From positions 1,860,001-1,924,000 of the forward strand of contig NZ_CP060201.1 of the NCBI RefSeq assembly GCF_013407925.2: DNA of 64,000 nt, read 5' to 3'. Shown piece after piece: positions 33,640 to 43,037 of this stretch. This DNA is from Pseudomonas protegens (GTDB lineage Bacteria; Pseudomonadota; Gammaproteobacteria; Pseudomonadales; Pseudomonadaceae). Below the pieces are notes generated by a model. That model did no database searches. It was given only the letters and a program-made list of their open reading frames with translations, and was not told the origin of the DNA. The stretch's first letter is position 1, and every line of letters begins with the position of its first letter. The position numbers and the translations under genes are program-made.

Positions 33640-34440
33640 TTTGCTGCGTTCCGAGGGGCGGCGCACGCCAGCAACAACCTTGTCCACCGCCTTGGTCGCC
33701 GCCACCATGCCGAAGGTCGCGGTGACCATCATCACCGCGCCAAAACCGCCGGCACAGTCGAGCTTGACCCCGTCGCCGACAAAGCTCTTCTGCAGGCAGA
33801 TGCTGCCGTCCGGCTTCGGGTAGCGCAGCTGCTCGGTGGAAAACACGCAGGGCACGCTGTAATGCCGGGTCACGGTGCGCGAGAAGCCATAATCGCGGCG
33901 CAACGTGGAACGCACCTTGGAGGCCAGCGGGTCATTGAAGGTGCGGTTCAGGTCGCAGACCTGGATCAGCGTCGGATCGATCTGCCCGCCGGCGCCGCCG
34001 GTGGTGATGATCTGGATCTTGCGCCGCTTGCACCAGGCGATCAGCGCCGCCTTGGCATTGACGCTGTCGATGCAGTCGATCACGCAGTCGATGTTCGGGG
34101 TGATGTATTCGGCCATGGTTTCGCGGGTGACGAAGTCCGCCACCGCGTGCACGCGGCAATCCGGGTTGATGCCGCGCAGGCGCTCGGCCATGACCTCGAC
34201 CTTGGGCTTGCCCACGGTGCTGTCCAGGGCGTGCAACTGGCGGTTGCTGTTGCTGACGCAGACATCGTCGAGGTCGAACAGCGAGATCTCGCCCACCCCG
34301 CAGCGAGCGATGGCTTCCGCCGCCCAGGAGCCGACGCCGCCGACACCGACAATCGCCACATGGGCCGCCCGCAACCGCTCCAGGCCTTCAATGCCATACA
34401 AACGGGCGACGCCGGCAAACCGTGGATCTTCTGTACTCAT
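33631..34440 (-). CDS. tcdA: tRNA threonylcarbamoyladenosine dehydratase TcdA (CsdL)
   Basis: E1-like ATP-dependent enzyme that cyclises t6A37 of tRNA to ct6A; in E. coli it depends on CsdA and CsdE. The 269-residue product has the Rossmann motif VGVGGVGSWAAEAIARCG, FDLDDVCVSNSNRQ, and the CIDSVNAKAALI segment of the ThiF/MoeB family. The ATG at 34440 (MSTEDPRF) has AGGTGA five bases upstream; the two earlier in-frame starts overlap that ribosome site. It ends Pro-Leu-TAG within the shared inverted repeat. Confidence 0.95.
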   Translation of the reverse strand: MSTEDPRFAGVARLYGIEGLERLRAAHVAIVGVGGVGSWAAEAIARCGVGEISLFDLDDVCVSNSNRQLHALDSTVGKPKVEVMAERLRGINPDCRVHAVADFVTRETMAEYITPNIDCVIDCIDSVNAKAALIAWCKRRKIQIITTGGAGGQIDPTLIQVCDLNRTFNDPLASKVRSTLRRDYGFSRTVTRHYSVPCVFSTEQLRYPKPDGSICLQKSFVGDGVKLDCAGGFGAVMMVTATFGMVAATKAVDKVVAGVRRPSERSKPL

Positions 34441-34657
34441 GACCATCACCTAAAAAACCGGCGCGCATTATAGGGTGCGGAAGCGACAAGTTTTAAGCCG
34501 CCAGCTACAAGTAAAGAACTTAAACGCAATTCAAGTGCCCAAGGTCTGGCTTTCCTCTGTGCGCTGTACGCTCAGTTGAGGGCCGGTGTAGGATGCCCGC
34601 CGTTTGGCGCCTGCCAACCCTTCCCTCGTTCCACACCTTTTGGAACCCGAAATAGCT

Positions 34658-37249
34658 ATGTCATCGCGTAAATTTGGACTCAACCTGGTGATAGTGCTGG
34701 CCATTGCCGCGCTCTTTACCGGCTTCTGGGCGTTGATCAATCGCCCGGTCTCGGCCCCCGACTGGCCGGAACAGATCTCCGGTTTTTCCTACTCGCCTTT
34801 CCAGCAGGGCCAGTTCCCGCAGAAGGACCAGTACCCGTCCGACGATGAAATGCGTCGCGACCTGGAGATCATGAGCAAACTGACGGACAACATCCGTACC
34901 TATTCGGTGGACGGCAGCCTGCAGGATATTCCCAAGCTGGCGGAAGAGTTCGGCCTGCGCGTGACCCTGGGCATCTGGATCAGTCCGGACCTGGAGCGCA
35001 ACGAGCGGGAAATCATGCGCGCCATCGAGCTGGCCAACAGCTCGCGCAGCGTAGTGCGGGTGGTGGTGGGTAACGAAGCGATCTTCCGCAAGGAAATCAC
35101 CGCCGACCAGTTGTCGGTGCTTCTCGACCGGGTCCGCGCCGCGGTGAAAGTCCCGGTCACCACCTCGGAACAGTGGCACGTCTGGGAAGAACACCCGGAG
35201 CTGGCCAAGCACGTCGACCTGATCGCCGCGCACATCCTGCCCTACTGGGAGTTCATCCCGATGGACAAGGCCGGGCAGTTCGTCCTCGACCGCGCCCGGG
35301 ACCTGAAGAAGATGTTCCCGAAAAAACCGCTGCTGCTGTCCGAAGTGGGCTGGCCGAGCAACGGCCGCATGCGCGGTGGCGCTGACGCCAGCCCCGCGGA
35401 CCAGGCGATCTACCTGCGGACCCTGGTCAACAAGCTCAACCGCCAGGGCTACAACTACTTTGTCATCGAAGCCTTCGACCAGCCGTGGAAGGCCAGCGAC
35501 GAAGGTTCGGTGGGCGCCTACTGGGGCGTGTTCAACGCCGCGCGCCAGCAGAAATTCAACTTCGAAGGCCCAGTGGTGGCGATCCCGCAATGGCGGGTGC
35601 TGGCCATCGGTTCGGTGGTGCTGGCGCTGCTGTCCCTGACCCTGCTGATGATCGACGGCTCGGCCCTGCGCCAGCGCGGCCGGACCTTCCTGACCTTCAT
35701 CGCGTTTCTCTGCGGTTCGGTGCTGGTGTGGATCGGCTACGACTACAGCCAGCAATACAGCACCTGGTTCAGCCTGACCGTGGGCTTTTTGCTCGCGCTT
35801 GGTGCTCTGGGGGTGTTCATCGTGCTGCTGACCGAGGCCCATGAGCTGGCCGAGGCGGTGTGGATCCACAAGCGCCGGCGCGAGTTCCTGCCGGTGGAAG
35901 GCGACTCCAACTACCGGCCGAAAGTCTCGATCCACGTGCCTTGCTACAACGAGCCGCCGGAGATGGTCAAACAGACCCTCAATGCCCTGGCCAACCTCGA
36001 TTACCCGGACTTCGAAGTCCTGATCATCGACAACAACACCAAGGACCCGGCGGTCTGGGAGCCGGTGCAGGCCTATTGCGAAACCTTAGGGCCGCGCTTC
36101 AAGTTCTTCCACGTCGCGCCCTTGGCCGGCTTCAAGGGCGGCGCGCTGAACTACCTGCTGCCGCACACCGCCAAGGATGCCGAAGTGATCGCGGTGATCG
36201 ACTCCGACTACTGCGTCGACCGCAACTGGCTCAAGCACATGGTGCCGCACTTCGCCGATCCGAAGATCGCCATCGTGCAGTCGCCCCAGGACTACCGCGA
36301 CCAGAACGAAAGCACCTTCAAGAAGCTCTGCTACGCGGAATACAAGGGCTTCTTCCATATCGGCATGGTCACCCGCAACGACCGCGACGCGATCATCCAG
36401 CACGGCACCATGACCATGACCCGGCGCTCGGTGCTGGAAGAATTGGGCTGGGCCGACTGGTGCATCTGCGAAGACGCCGAGCTGGGCCTGCGGGTGTTCG
36501 AGAAAGGCCTGTCGGCGGCCTACCACCACGAAAGCTACGGCAAGGGCCTGATGCCCGACACCTTCATCGACTTCAAGAAGCAGCGCTTCCGCTGGGCCTA
36601 TGGCGCGATCCAGATCATCAAGCGCCACACCGCCAGCCTGCTGCGCGGCAAGGACACCGAGCTGACCCGCGGCCAGCGCTACCACTTCCTCGCGGGCTGG
36701 CTGCCGTGGGTGGCGGACGGCATGAACATCTTCTTCACCGTCGGCGCCCTGCTGTGGTCGGCGGCGATGATCATCGTGCCGCAACGGGTCGACCCGCCGC
36801 TGCTGATCTTCGCCATCCCGCCGCTGGCGCTGTTCGTGTTCAAGGTCGGCAAGATCATCTTCCTCTACCGCCGGGCGGTGGGGGTCAACCTCAAGGACGC
36901 GTTCTGCGCGGCCCTGGCGGGCCTGGCGTTGTCCCACACCATCGCCAAGGCGGTGCTGTACGGCTTCTTCACCAGCAGCATTCCGTTCTTCCGCACGCCG
37001 AAGAACGCCGACAACCACGGCTTCTGGGTAGCGATCTCGGAAGCCCGGGAAGAGCTGTTCATCATGCTGCTGTTGTGGGGCGCGGCGCTGGGGATCTTCC
37101 TGGTGCAGGGCCTGCCGAGCAACGACATGCGCTTCTGGGTGACCATGCTCCTGGTGCAGTCGCTGCCCTATGTGGCGGCGCTGGTCATGGCCTTCCTTTC
37201 GTCGTTGCCAAAACCGGCGGAACACCCCGAGCCGGCTCCAGCCGCCTAA
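34658..37249 (+). CDS. ndvB: GH17-GT2 fusion, NdvB-like beta-(1,3)-glucan synthase
   Basis: Membrane protein of 864 codons including the stop, predicted to make periplasmic or cyclic beta-glucans, as NdvB of P. aeruginosa, where it affects biofilm tolerance. Residues 1-30 form a membrane anchor. Residues about 35-310 form a periplasmic GH17 domain with the acid/base Glu140 (VVGNEAIF) and nucleophile Glu229 (LLLSEVGWPS). Several helices follow, then a GT2 domain with Asp515/Asp517 (IDSDY), Asp606 (CEDAE) and QRFRW at 642-646, then further helices. ATG at 34658 starts MSSRKFGLN; an earlier in-frame ATG lacks family support. A good terminator follows. Confidence 0.88.
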   Translation: MSSRKFGLNLVIVLAIAALFTGFWALINRPVSAPDWPEQISGFSYSPFQQGQFPQKDQYPSDDEMRRDLEIMSKLTDNIRTYSVDGSLQDIPKLAEEFGLRVTLGIWISPDLERNEREIMRAIELANSSRSVVRVVVGNEAIFRKEITADQLSVLLDRVRAAVKVPVTTSEQWHVWEEHPELAKHVDLIAAHILPYWEFIPMDKAGQFVLDRARDLKKMFPKKPLLLSEVGWPSNGRMRGGADASPADQAIYLRTLVNKLNRQGYNYFVIEAFDQPWKASDEGSVGAYWGVFNAARQQKFNFEGPVVAIPQWRVLAIGSVVLALLSLTLLMIDGSALRQRGRTFLTFIAFLCGSVLVWIGYDYSQQYSTWFSLTVGFLLALGALGVFIVLLTEAHELAEAVWIHKRRREFLPVEGDSNYRPKVSIHVPCYNEPPEMVKQTLNALANLDYPDFEVLIIDNNTKDPAVWEPVQAYCETLGPRFKFFHVAPLAGFKGGALNYLLPHTAKDAEVIAVIDSDYCVDRNWLKHMVPHFADPKIAIVQSPQDYRDQNESTFKKLCYAEYKGFFHIGMVTRNDRDAIIQHGTMTMTRRSVLEELGWADWCICEDAELGLRVFEKGLSAAYHHESYGKGLMPDTFIDFKKQRFRWAYGAIQIIKRHTASLLRGKDTELTRGQRYHFLAGWLPWVADGMNIFFTVGALLWSAAMIIVPQRVDPPLLIFAIPPLALFVFKVGKIIFLYRRAVGVNLKDAFCAALAGLALSHTIAKAVLYGFFTSSIPFFRTPKNADNHGFWVAISEAREELFIMLLLWGAALGIFLVQGLPSNDMRFWVTMLLVQSLPYVAALVMAFLSSLPKPAEHPEPAPAA

Positions 37250-37265
37250 ATCGACGCAAAGCACT

Positions 37266-37291
37266 AAACGGCGGCCTCAGGCCGCCGTTTT
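37266..37291 (+). terminator. Rho-independent terminator after ndvB
   Basis: Perfect stem AACGGCGGCCT/AGGCCGCCGTT with a minimal loop, followed by TTTGCTTT, 16 bases past the ndvB stop. It is the clearest intrinsic terminator on the plus strand here. Confidence 0.9.
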
Positions 37292-37339
37292 GCTTTAAGA
37301 TATCCGCCATTTTGCGCGCCTAGCCCCGCAGCTCTCCCT

Positions 37340-37436
37340 GTAGGGGCGAGCGTGCTCGCGATAGAGGTCAAGAATGACGCCAGCACCTGATGCTCTGCGC
37401 CGCTCTTGAGTCCATCGCGAGCACGCTCGCTCCTAC
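37340..37436. repeat. REP inverted pair (REPIN) upstream of dapE
   Basis: REP copies GTAGGGGCGAGCGTGCTCGC (37340-) and its complement ending 37436 flank a 51-base spacer. This is the GAGC-GTGCTCGC variant of the Pseudomonas REP, different from the GCCGGCTTGCCGGC variant at the other sites in the window. It lies between the ndvB terminator and dapE. Confidence 0.9.
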
Positions 37437-37483
37437 AACAAGAAAAGAGCCGCGCCTGATCTTGCCTTGCACCGGAGTTCCCC

Positions 37484-38635
37484 ATGACGGCCCACGCCGA
37501 GCTTTCGCCGACCCTGCAACTTGCCTGTGATCTGATCCGTCGCCCCTCGGTGACGCCGGTCGACGCCGATTGCCAGAAGCTGATGATGCAGCGCCTGGGC
37601 GATGCCGGCTTCAAGCTGGAACCGATGCGCATCGAGGACGTGGACAACTTCTGGGCCACCCATGGCCAGCATGAAGGCCCGGTGCTGTGCTTTGCCGGGC
37701 ACACCGACGTGGTGCCCACCGGCCCGGTCCAGGCCTGGCAGAACGACCCGTTCGAAGCCCTGATCGATGAACACGGCATGCTCTGCGGCCGTGGCGCGGC
37801 GGACATGAAAGGCAGCCTGGCGGCCATGCTGGTGGCCGCCGAGCGCTTTGTCGCCGACTACCCGGACCACAAGGGCTCGGTGGCCTTCCTCATCACCAGC
37901 GACGAAGAAGGTCCGGCGCACCACGGCACCAAGGCCGTGGTGGAACGCCTGGCGGCGCGCAAGGAGCGCCTGGACTGGTGCATCGTCGGCGAGCCTTCGA
38001 GCACCAGCCTGGTGGGCGACGTGGTCAAGAACGGCCGCCGCGGCTCCCTCGGCGCCAAGCTGACGGTGCGCGGGGTACAGGGCCACGTGGCCTACCCGCA
38101 CCTGGCGAAGAACCCGATCCACCTGGCGGCGCCGGCCCTGGCGGAACTGGCGGCCGAGCACTGGGACGACGGCAATGCCTTCTTCCCGCCCACCAGCTTC
38201 CAGATCTCCAACCTCAATTCCGGCACCGGCGCCACCAACGTGATCCCCGGTGATCTGGTGGCGGTGTTCAACTTCCGCTTCTCCACCGAATCCACCGTGG
38301 AAGGCCTGCAACAACGGGTGGCGGCGATCCTCGACAAGCACGGCCTGGACTGGCACGTGGACTGGGCCCTGTCCGGGCTGCCGTTCCTCACCGAACCCGG
38401 CGCCCTGCTGGACGCGGTTTCGGCCAGCATCAAGCAGGTCACCGGCCGCGAAACCAAGGCGTCCACCAGCGGCGGTACGTCCGACGGGCGTTTCATCGCC
38501 ACCCTGGGCACCCAGGTGGTGGAACTGGGCCCGGTCAACGCCACGATCCACCAGGTCAACGAGCGGATCCTGGCCAGCGATCTGGATGTGCTGACCGAGA
38601 TCTACTACCAGACGCTCGTCAAGTTGCTTGCCTGA
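37484..38635 (+). CDS. dapE: Succinyl-diaminopimelate desuccinylase
   Basis: Dinuclear zinc M20-family hydrolase that releases LL-diaminopimelate from its succinyl form. The 383-residue product has the metal-site motifs [22 protein letters not shown] and TSDEEGPA, and the dimerisation domain in the middle. Its stop overlaps the rlmA start (TGATG), so the two are translationally coupled. It completes the DapC-DapD-DapE set in the window. Confidence 0.97.
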   Translation: MTAHAELSPTLQLACDLIRRPSVTPVDADCQKLMMQRLGDAGFKLEPMRIEDVDNFWATHGQHEGPVLCFAGHTDVVPTGPVQAWQNDPFEALIDEHGMLCGRGAADMKGSLAAMLVAAERFVADYPDHKGSVAFLITSDEEGPAHHGTKAVVERLAARKERLDWCIVGEPSSTSLVGDVVKNGRRGSLGAKLTVRGVQGHVAYPHLAKNPIHLAAPALAELAAEHWDDGNAFFPPTSFQISNLNSGTGATNVIPGDLVAVFNFRFSTESTVEGLQQRVAAILDKHGLDWHVDWALSGLPFLTEPGALLDAVSASIKQVTGRETKASTSGGTSDGRFIATLGTQVVELGPVNATIHQVNERILASDLDVLTEIYYQTLVKLLA

Positions 38636-39444
38636 TGCTGGCCTGTCCTCTTTGCAGCGCCCCGCTGAATGCCGTGGACAACGGCGTGGTCTGCCCGGCC
38701 GGGCATCGCTTCGACCGCGCACGCCAGGGCTACCTGAACCTGCTGCCGGTGCAGCACAAGAACAGCCGTGACCCGGGCGACAACCAGGCCATGGTCGAGG
38801 CCCGCCGCGACTTTCTCAACGCCGGGCACTACGCCCCGGTGGCCCGGCGCCTGGCCGAGCTGGCGGCCGAACGCGCGCCCCAGCGCTGGGTCGACATCGG
38901 CTGTGGCGAGGGTTACTACACCGCGCAACTGGCCGAGGCCCTGCCCGGTGCCGACGGCTACGCCCTGGATATTTCCCGGGAAGCGGTGAAACGCGCCTGC
39001 CGCCGGGCGCCGCAACTGACCTGGATGGTCGCCAGCATGGCGCGCATCCCCCTGGCCGATGCCAGCTGCCAGTTCCTCGCCAGCGTCTTCAGCCCCCTGG
39101 ACTGGCTGGAGGCCAAGCGCCTGTTGAGCCCCGGCGGCGGCCTGATGAAGGTCGGCCCGACCAGCGGCCACCTGATGGAGTTGCGCGAGCGCCTGTACGA
39201 CGAAGTGCGCGAGTACACCGACGACAAGCACCTGGCCCTGGTGCCTGAGGGCATGACCCAGGCCCACAGCGAAACCCTCGAGTTCAAGCTGCGCCTGGAG
39301 CGCCCGGAAGATCGCGCCAACCTGCTGGCCATGACCCCTCACGGCTGGCGCGCCAGCGCCGAACGCCGGGCCGCGGTGATCGAGCAAACCGAGCCTTTCG
39401 AGGTCAGCGTGTCGATGCGCTACGATTACTTCGTGCTGCAATAA
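38635..39444 (+). CDS. rlmA: 23S rRNA (guanine-N1)-methyltransferase RlmA
   Basis: SAM-dependent methyltransferase that modifies G745 of 23S rRNA. The 269-residue product has an N-terminal zinc-binding region (LACPLCSAPL ... VCPAGHRFD, four Cys/His ligands) and the SAM motif VDIGCGEGYYTAQLA near residue 87. The SVFSPLDWLEAKRLL segment is typical of the RlmA family. It is coupled to dapE by a one-base overlap. The functional assignment rests on these motifs and the linkage. Confidence 0.92.
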   Translation: MLACPLCSAPLNAVDNGVVCPAGHRFDRARQGYLNLLPVQHKNSRDPGDNQAMVEARRDFLNAGHYAPVARRLAELAAERAPQRWVDIGCGEGYYTAQLAEALPGADGYALDISREAVKRACRRAPQLTWMVASMARIPLADASCQFLASVFSPLDWLEAKRLLSPGGGLMKVGPTSGHLMELRERLYDEVREYTDDKHLALVPEGMTQAHSETLEFKLRLERPEDRANLLAMTPHGWRASAERRAAVIEQTEPFEVSVSMRYDYFVLQ

Positions 39445-39531
39445 CCCCCACTAGAACCCACGACTTCGGGCATCGGCCCGGGGTCGAAGAAATCCGCGAA
39501 TGGATTTTTCAGACCGGCAATGAGGACATCC

Positions 39532-39909
39532 ATGCGCCAGCCCGATATCGAGATTTACCTGAAAGACGCCGACGTCGACTACAAGGCCATCGCCGCCTGG
39601 CTCGGCGCCGTGCTCGGCCCTTGCAGCGACTGGGTACAGAAGGGCCAGACCTACAAATGCACCGCAGGCTCGGTACCCGTGACCTGGCTGCCCAAAGCGG
39701 TGGGCAAGTGGAACAGCCTGTACCTGGAAAGCGACCAGACCCCGTGGGATGACGACATCGCCTGCGCCCGCGCCGCCTTTACCGCCTTGAACGTGGAAGT
39801 GCGCTGCGCACCGGGCAGCTGGGTCGAGGAAGAGGGTGAAGAGTCCGCCGATCGCTGGATTCGCATCAGCGCCGACGGTGAAGAAGAGATTACCTGGCGC
39901 ACCGCCTGA
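39532..39909 (+). CDS. Conserved hypothetical protein, acidic, 125 residues
   Basis: Starts MRQPDIEIYLKDADVDYKAI with GAGGA six bases upstream; an ATG four codons earlier overlaps this ribosome site. The protein is acidic (many Asp and Glu), has three cysteines and several tryptophans (WLGAVLGPC, KWNSLYLES, CAPGSWVEEE), and has no signal peptide or membrane segment, so it is probably cytoplasmic. I do not recognise a characterised domain. A homologue sits between rlmA and a cold-shock gene in P. aeruginosa as I recall, suggesting a conserved genus-level gene. Confidence 0.8.
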   Translation: MRQPDIEIYLKDADVDYKAIAAWLGAVLGPCSDWVQKGQTYKCTAGSVPVTWLPKAVGKWNSLYLESDQTPWDDDIACARAAFTALNVEVRCAPGSWVEEEGEESADRWIRISADGEEEITWRTA

Positions 39910-39922
39910 ACAGCGCATACCC

Positions 39923-40004
39923 GTAGGAGCCGGCTTGCCGGCGAAGAGGCCCCTGAGCATTGCATCGCCAGCGCCCCCCCTTTCGCTGGCAAGCCAGCTC
40001 CTAC
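39923..40004. repeat. REP inverted pair (REPIN) between convergent genes
   Basis: GTAGGAGCCGGCTTGCCGGC at 39923 onward faces TTTCGCTGGCAAGCCAGCTCC ending 40004 across a short spacer. The arms differ at the central GC pairs, so each REP is better paired with itself than with the other. It lies between the 125-residue hypothetical gene and the convergent cold-shock gene and ends 9 bases before the latter's stop. Confidence 0.9.
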
Positions 40005-40012
40005 AAGGTTGG

Positions 40013-40222
40013 TTACAGGCCGACGACGTCTTCGGCCTGCAGACCTTTCTGGCCTTCAACCACGGCGTACTCCACCTGCTGGCCTTCGGTCAGGGAGCGG
40101 TGGCCTTCGCCACGGATCGCTCGGTAGTGGACAAACACGTCCGCCCCACCTTCCCGCTGAATAAAGCCGTAGCCCTTGGCGTCGTTGAACCACTTCACAT
40201 TGCCGGTCTCACGAGTAGTCAT
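40013..40222 (-). CDS. Cold-shock domain protein
   Basis: CspA-family single-strand nucleic-acid binding protein of 69 residues. It has the RNP1-like KGYGFIQ and RNP2-like DVFVHY motifs after KWFNDAKG. The ATG at 40222 starts [12 protein letters not shown], as in Pseudomonas Csp proteins; GAGG lies 9 bases upstream. A longer in-frame extension of 15 residues is not conserved. The predicted promoter lies about 120 bases upstream, leaving a long 5' leader as in cold-regulated csp genes. Confidence 0.95.
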   Translation of the reverse strand: MTTRETGNVKWFNDAKGYGFIQREGGADVFVHYRAIRGEGHRSLTEGQQVEYAVVEGQKGLQAEDVVGL

Positions 40223-40339
40223 GAATCCATACCTCATTTTTTTATTATTGGCCGGATGCACTGCCACCCAGCCTTGAGAACTTTCCCTCGACCTGCCTCT
40301 CTATGACAGGAGGCAACACGGCCGCTGGAGAGTCGGCCG

Positions 40340-40367
40340 AGTATATGACAGGCGTAAAAACTCTCAA
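40340..40367 (-). promoter_or_regulatory. Predicted sigma-70 promoter and long leader of the cold-shock gene
   Basis: Minus-strand TTGAGA (40367-40362), a 16-base spacer, then TATACT (40345-40340). Transcription would start near 40333, giving an untranslated leader of about 110 bases. Long leaders control mRNA stability in CspA-type genes; I did not find a conserved cold-box. Confidence 0.65.
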
Positions 40368-40481
40368 CTCAATCTTGTTTCGGCGCTTTTTTGCCGATTT
40401 TCGACGAATCCGGCACACTACCGGCCCCGAGCAGGTGCTCGGTTTTGTGTTCATCCACATATTCACTCACGCAGAAGCCGT

Positions 40482-42986
40482 ATGACCCGCTCCCCGATCC
40501 GCCGTCTCGTGTTTGGCACCTTGCGCCGCCTGCTGTACCTCTGGGTGCGCTCGGAAACCATCAACCAGTCGTCCTTCACCCTCGACCTCGACCGCAGCCG
40601 GCCGGTGTTCTACGTCCTGCAAAACCCGTCCCTGACTGATCTGGCCGTGGTCGATACTGAATGCACCAAGGCCGGGCTGCCACGCCCGGTACTGCCGGTG
40701 TCGGTGGGCAATCTGCTGGAGCCCGCGGCCTTCTTCTACCTGACCCCGGAGCCCGACTGGCTCGGCCGGCAGGACAAGCGCGGGGCGCCACCGACCCTGA
40801 CCCGGCTGGTCAGCGCCCTGACCCAGAACGCCGCCGAAGATGCGCAGATCATTCCGGTCAGCGTGTTCTGGGGCCAGTCTCCGGACAGCGAGTCCAGCCC
40901 GTGGAAACTGCTGTTCGCCGACAGCTGGGCGGTCACCGGGCGCCTGCGCCGGCTGCTGAGCATCATGATCCTGGGGCGCAAGACCCGGGTGCAGTTCTCC
41001 GCGCCGATCAACCTGCGCGAACTGATCGAACACAACAAGGGCCACGAGCGCACCGTGCGCATGGCCCAGCGCATCCTGCGGGTGCACTTTCGCAACCTCA
41101 AGGCGGCGGTCATCGGCCCGGACATTTCCCACCGGCGCAACCTGGTCAAGGGCCTGCTCAACCAGCCCCTGGTGAAACAGGCGATTCTGGATGAGGCCGA
41201 GCGCGAGAAGATCTCCCCGGAAAAGGCCAAGGCCCAGGCCCTGCGCTACGGCAACGAGATCGCCTCGGACTACACCTACACCGCGATCCGCTTCCTGGAA
41301 GTGGTGCTCAGCTGGTTCTGGAACAAGATCTACGACGGGATCAAGGTCAACCACCTCGAAGGCGTGCAGAAGATCGCCCAGGGGCACGAAGTGATCTACG
41401 TGCCCTGCCACCGCAGCCATATCGACTACCTGTTGCTCTCCTACCTGCTGTTCCGCAACGGCCTGACCCCGCCGCACATCGCCGCCGGGATCAATCTCAA
41501 CATGCCGGTGATCGGTGGCCTGCTGCGCCGCGGCGGGGCCTTTTTCATGCGCCGCACCTTCAAGGGCAACCCGCTGTACACCTCGGTGTTCAACGAATAC
41601 CTGCACACCCTGTTCACCAAGGGTTTCCCGGTGGAGTACTTCGTCGAAGGCGGTCGCTCGCGCACCGGACGCATGCTGCAACCCAAGACCGGGATGCTGG
41701 CCATCACCCTGCGCAGCTTCCTGCGCAATTCGCGCATGCCGATCGTTTTCGTGCCGGTGTACATCGGCTACGAGCGAGTGCTGGAAGGCCGTACCTACCT
41801 GGGCGAACTGCGCGGCGCGAGCAAGAAGAAGGAGTCGATCTTCGACATCTTCAAGGTCATCGGCGCCCTCAAACAGCGCTTCGGCCAGGTGGCGGTGAAC
41901 TTCGGCGAGCCGATCAAGCTGGCGCAATTCCTCGACCAGGAGCAGCCGGACTGGCGCACTCAGGAGCTGGGCCCGCAGTACCGCCCGGCCTGGCTCAACG
42001 AAACCACCAACCGCCTGGGCGAACGGGTGGCCCAGCACCTCAACGAAGCCGCGGCGATCAACCCGGTGAATCTGGTGGCCCTGGCCCTGCTCTCCACCAG
42101 CCGCCTGGCCCTGGACGAACGCGCCATGGCCCGGGTCCTGGACCTGTACCTGGCACTGTTGCGCCGCGTGCCCTACTCGCCCCACACCACATTGCCGGAA
42201 GGCGATGGCCGGGCGCTGATCCAGCACGTCAAGGACATGGACCTGCTGGCCGAGCAAAGCGACGCTCTGGGCAAGATCCTCTACCTGGACGAGCAGAACG
42301 CCGTCCTGATGACCTACTACCGCAACAACGTGCTGCACATCTTCGCCCTGCCGGCGCTGCTGGCGAGCTTCTTCCAGAGTTCGTCGCGCATGAGCCGCGA
42401 ACAGATCCTGCGCTACACCCGGGCGCTGTATCCCTACCTGCAGGCGGAGCTGTTCATTCGCTGGTCGCTGGAAGAGCTGGATGCGGTGGTGGACCAGTGG
42501 CTGGAGGCCTTTGTCGAACAGGGCCTGCTGCGCTTCGAGAAAGACCTGTACCTGCGTCCGGCCCCCAGCTCGCGGCATTTTGTCCTGCTGACCCTGCTGT
42601 CCAAGAGCATCGCCCAGACCCTGCAGCGCTTCTACATGGCCATCTCCCTGCTGCTCAACAGCGGCCAGAACAGCATCAGCGCCGAAGAGCTGGAAGACCT
42701 GTGCACGGTCATGGCCCAGCGCCTGTCGATCCTGCATGGCCTCAATGCCCCGGAGTTCTTCGACAAGAGCCTGTTCCGCCACTTCATCCAGACCCTGCTG
42801 GACCAGGGCGTGTTGCGCCGCGACGACGCCGGCAAGCTGAGCTACCACCCTCTGCTGGGGGAACTGGCCGAAGGCGCGGCCAAGCGCGTGCTGCCGGCGG
42901 AGATTCGCCTGTCGATCCGTCAGGTCGCCCTGCACCGCAGCGAAGATGCCGCCGAGCAGCTCGCGGCGCCGGTGCAAAGCGACTAG
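40482..42986 (+). CDS. plsB: Glycerol-3-phosphate 1-O-acyltransferase PlsB
   Basis: Inner-membrane enzyme that acylates position 1 of glycerol 3-phosphate from acyl-ACP or acyl-CoA, starting phospholipid synthesis. The 834-residue product has the acyltransferase box [11 protein letters not shown] with His310 and Asp315, the [10 protein letters not shown] block and the substrate-binding [12 protein letters not shown] block. Its length matches the family (about 800-850). It is divergent from the cold-shock gene; the 259-base gap contains both promoters, and I see no clear -35/-10 for plsB. Confidence 0.97.
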   Translation: MTRSPIRRLVFGTLRRLLYLWVRSETINQSSFTLDLDRSRPVFYVLQNPSLTDLAVVDTECTKAGLPRPVLPVSVGNLLEPAAFFYLTPEPDWLGRQDKRGAPPTLTRLVSALTQNAAEDAQIIPVSVFWGQSPDSESSPWKLLFADSWAVTGRLRRLLSIMILGRKTRVQFSAPINLRELIEHNKGHERTVRMAQRILRVHFRNLKAAVIGPDISHRRNLVKGLLNQPLVKQAILDEAEREKISPEKAKAQALRYGNEIASDYTYTAIRFLEVVLSWFWNKIYDGIKVNHLEGVQKIAQGHEVIYVPCHRSHIDYLLLSYLLFRNGLTPPHIAAGINLNMPVIGGLLRRGGAFFMRRTFKGNPLYTSVFNEYLHTLFTKGFPVEYFVEGGRSRTGRMLQPKTGMLAITLRSFLRNSRMPIVFVPVYIGYERVLEGRTYLGELRGASKKKESIFDIFKVIGALKQRFGQVAVNFGEPIKLAQFLDQEQPDWRTQELGPQYRPAWLNETTNRLGERVAQHLNEAAAINPVNLVALALLSTSRLALDERAMARVLDLYLALLRRVPYSPHTTLPEGDGRALIQHVKDMDLLAEQSDALGKILYLDEQNAVLMTYYRNNVLHIFALPALLASFFQSSSRMSREQILRYTRALYPYLQAELFIRWSLEELDAVVDQWLEAFVEQGLLRFEKDLYLRPAPSSRHFVLLTLLSKSIAQTLQRFYMAISLLLNSGQNSISAEELEDLCTVMAQRLSILHGLNAPEFFDKSLFRHFIQTLLDQGVLRRDDAGKLSYHPLLGELAEGAAKRVLPAEIRLSIRQVALHRSEDAAEQLAAPVQSD

Positions 42987-42995
42987 ATTCTTATC

Positions 42996-43018
42996 GGCGC
43001 CGCAGGATCTGCGGCGCC
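42996..43018 (+). other. Perfect hairpin after plsB
   Basis: Ten-bp GGCGCCGCAG/CTGCGGCGCC stem with loop GAT, 10 bases past the plsB stop. No T tract follows, so it may protect the 3' end or act as a weak terminator. Confidence 0.5.
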
Positions 43019-43037
43019 CCCGATACGGAGATCCCCA

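Noticed and set aside
34604..34657. Upstream ATG for the GH17-GT2 gene
   Set aside because: It adds 18 residues (MAPANPSLVPHLLEPEIA) before the membrane anchor that do not look like a signal, while MSSRKFGLN begins directly before the hydrophobic helix.
42996..43018. Hairpin after plsB as a Rho-independent terminator
   Set aside because: The stem is perfect but there is no T tract on the plus strand, so I recorded it only as a hairpin.
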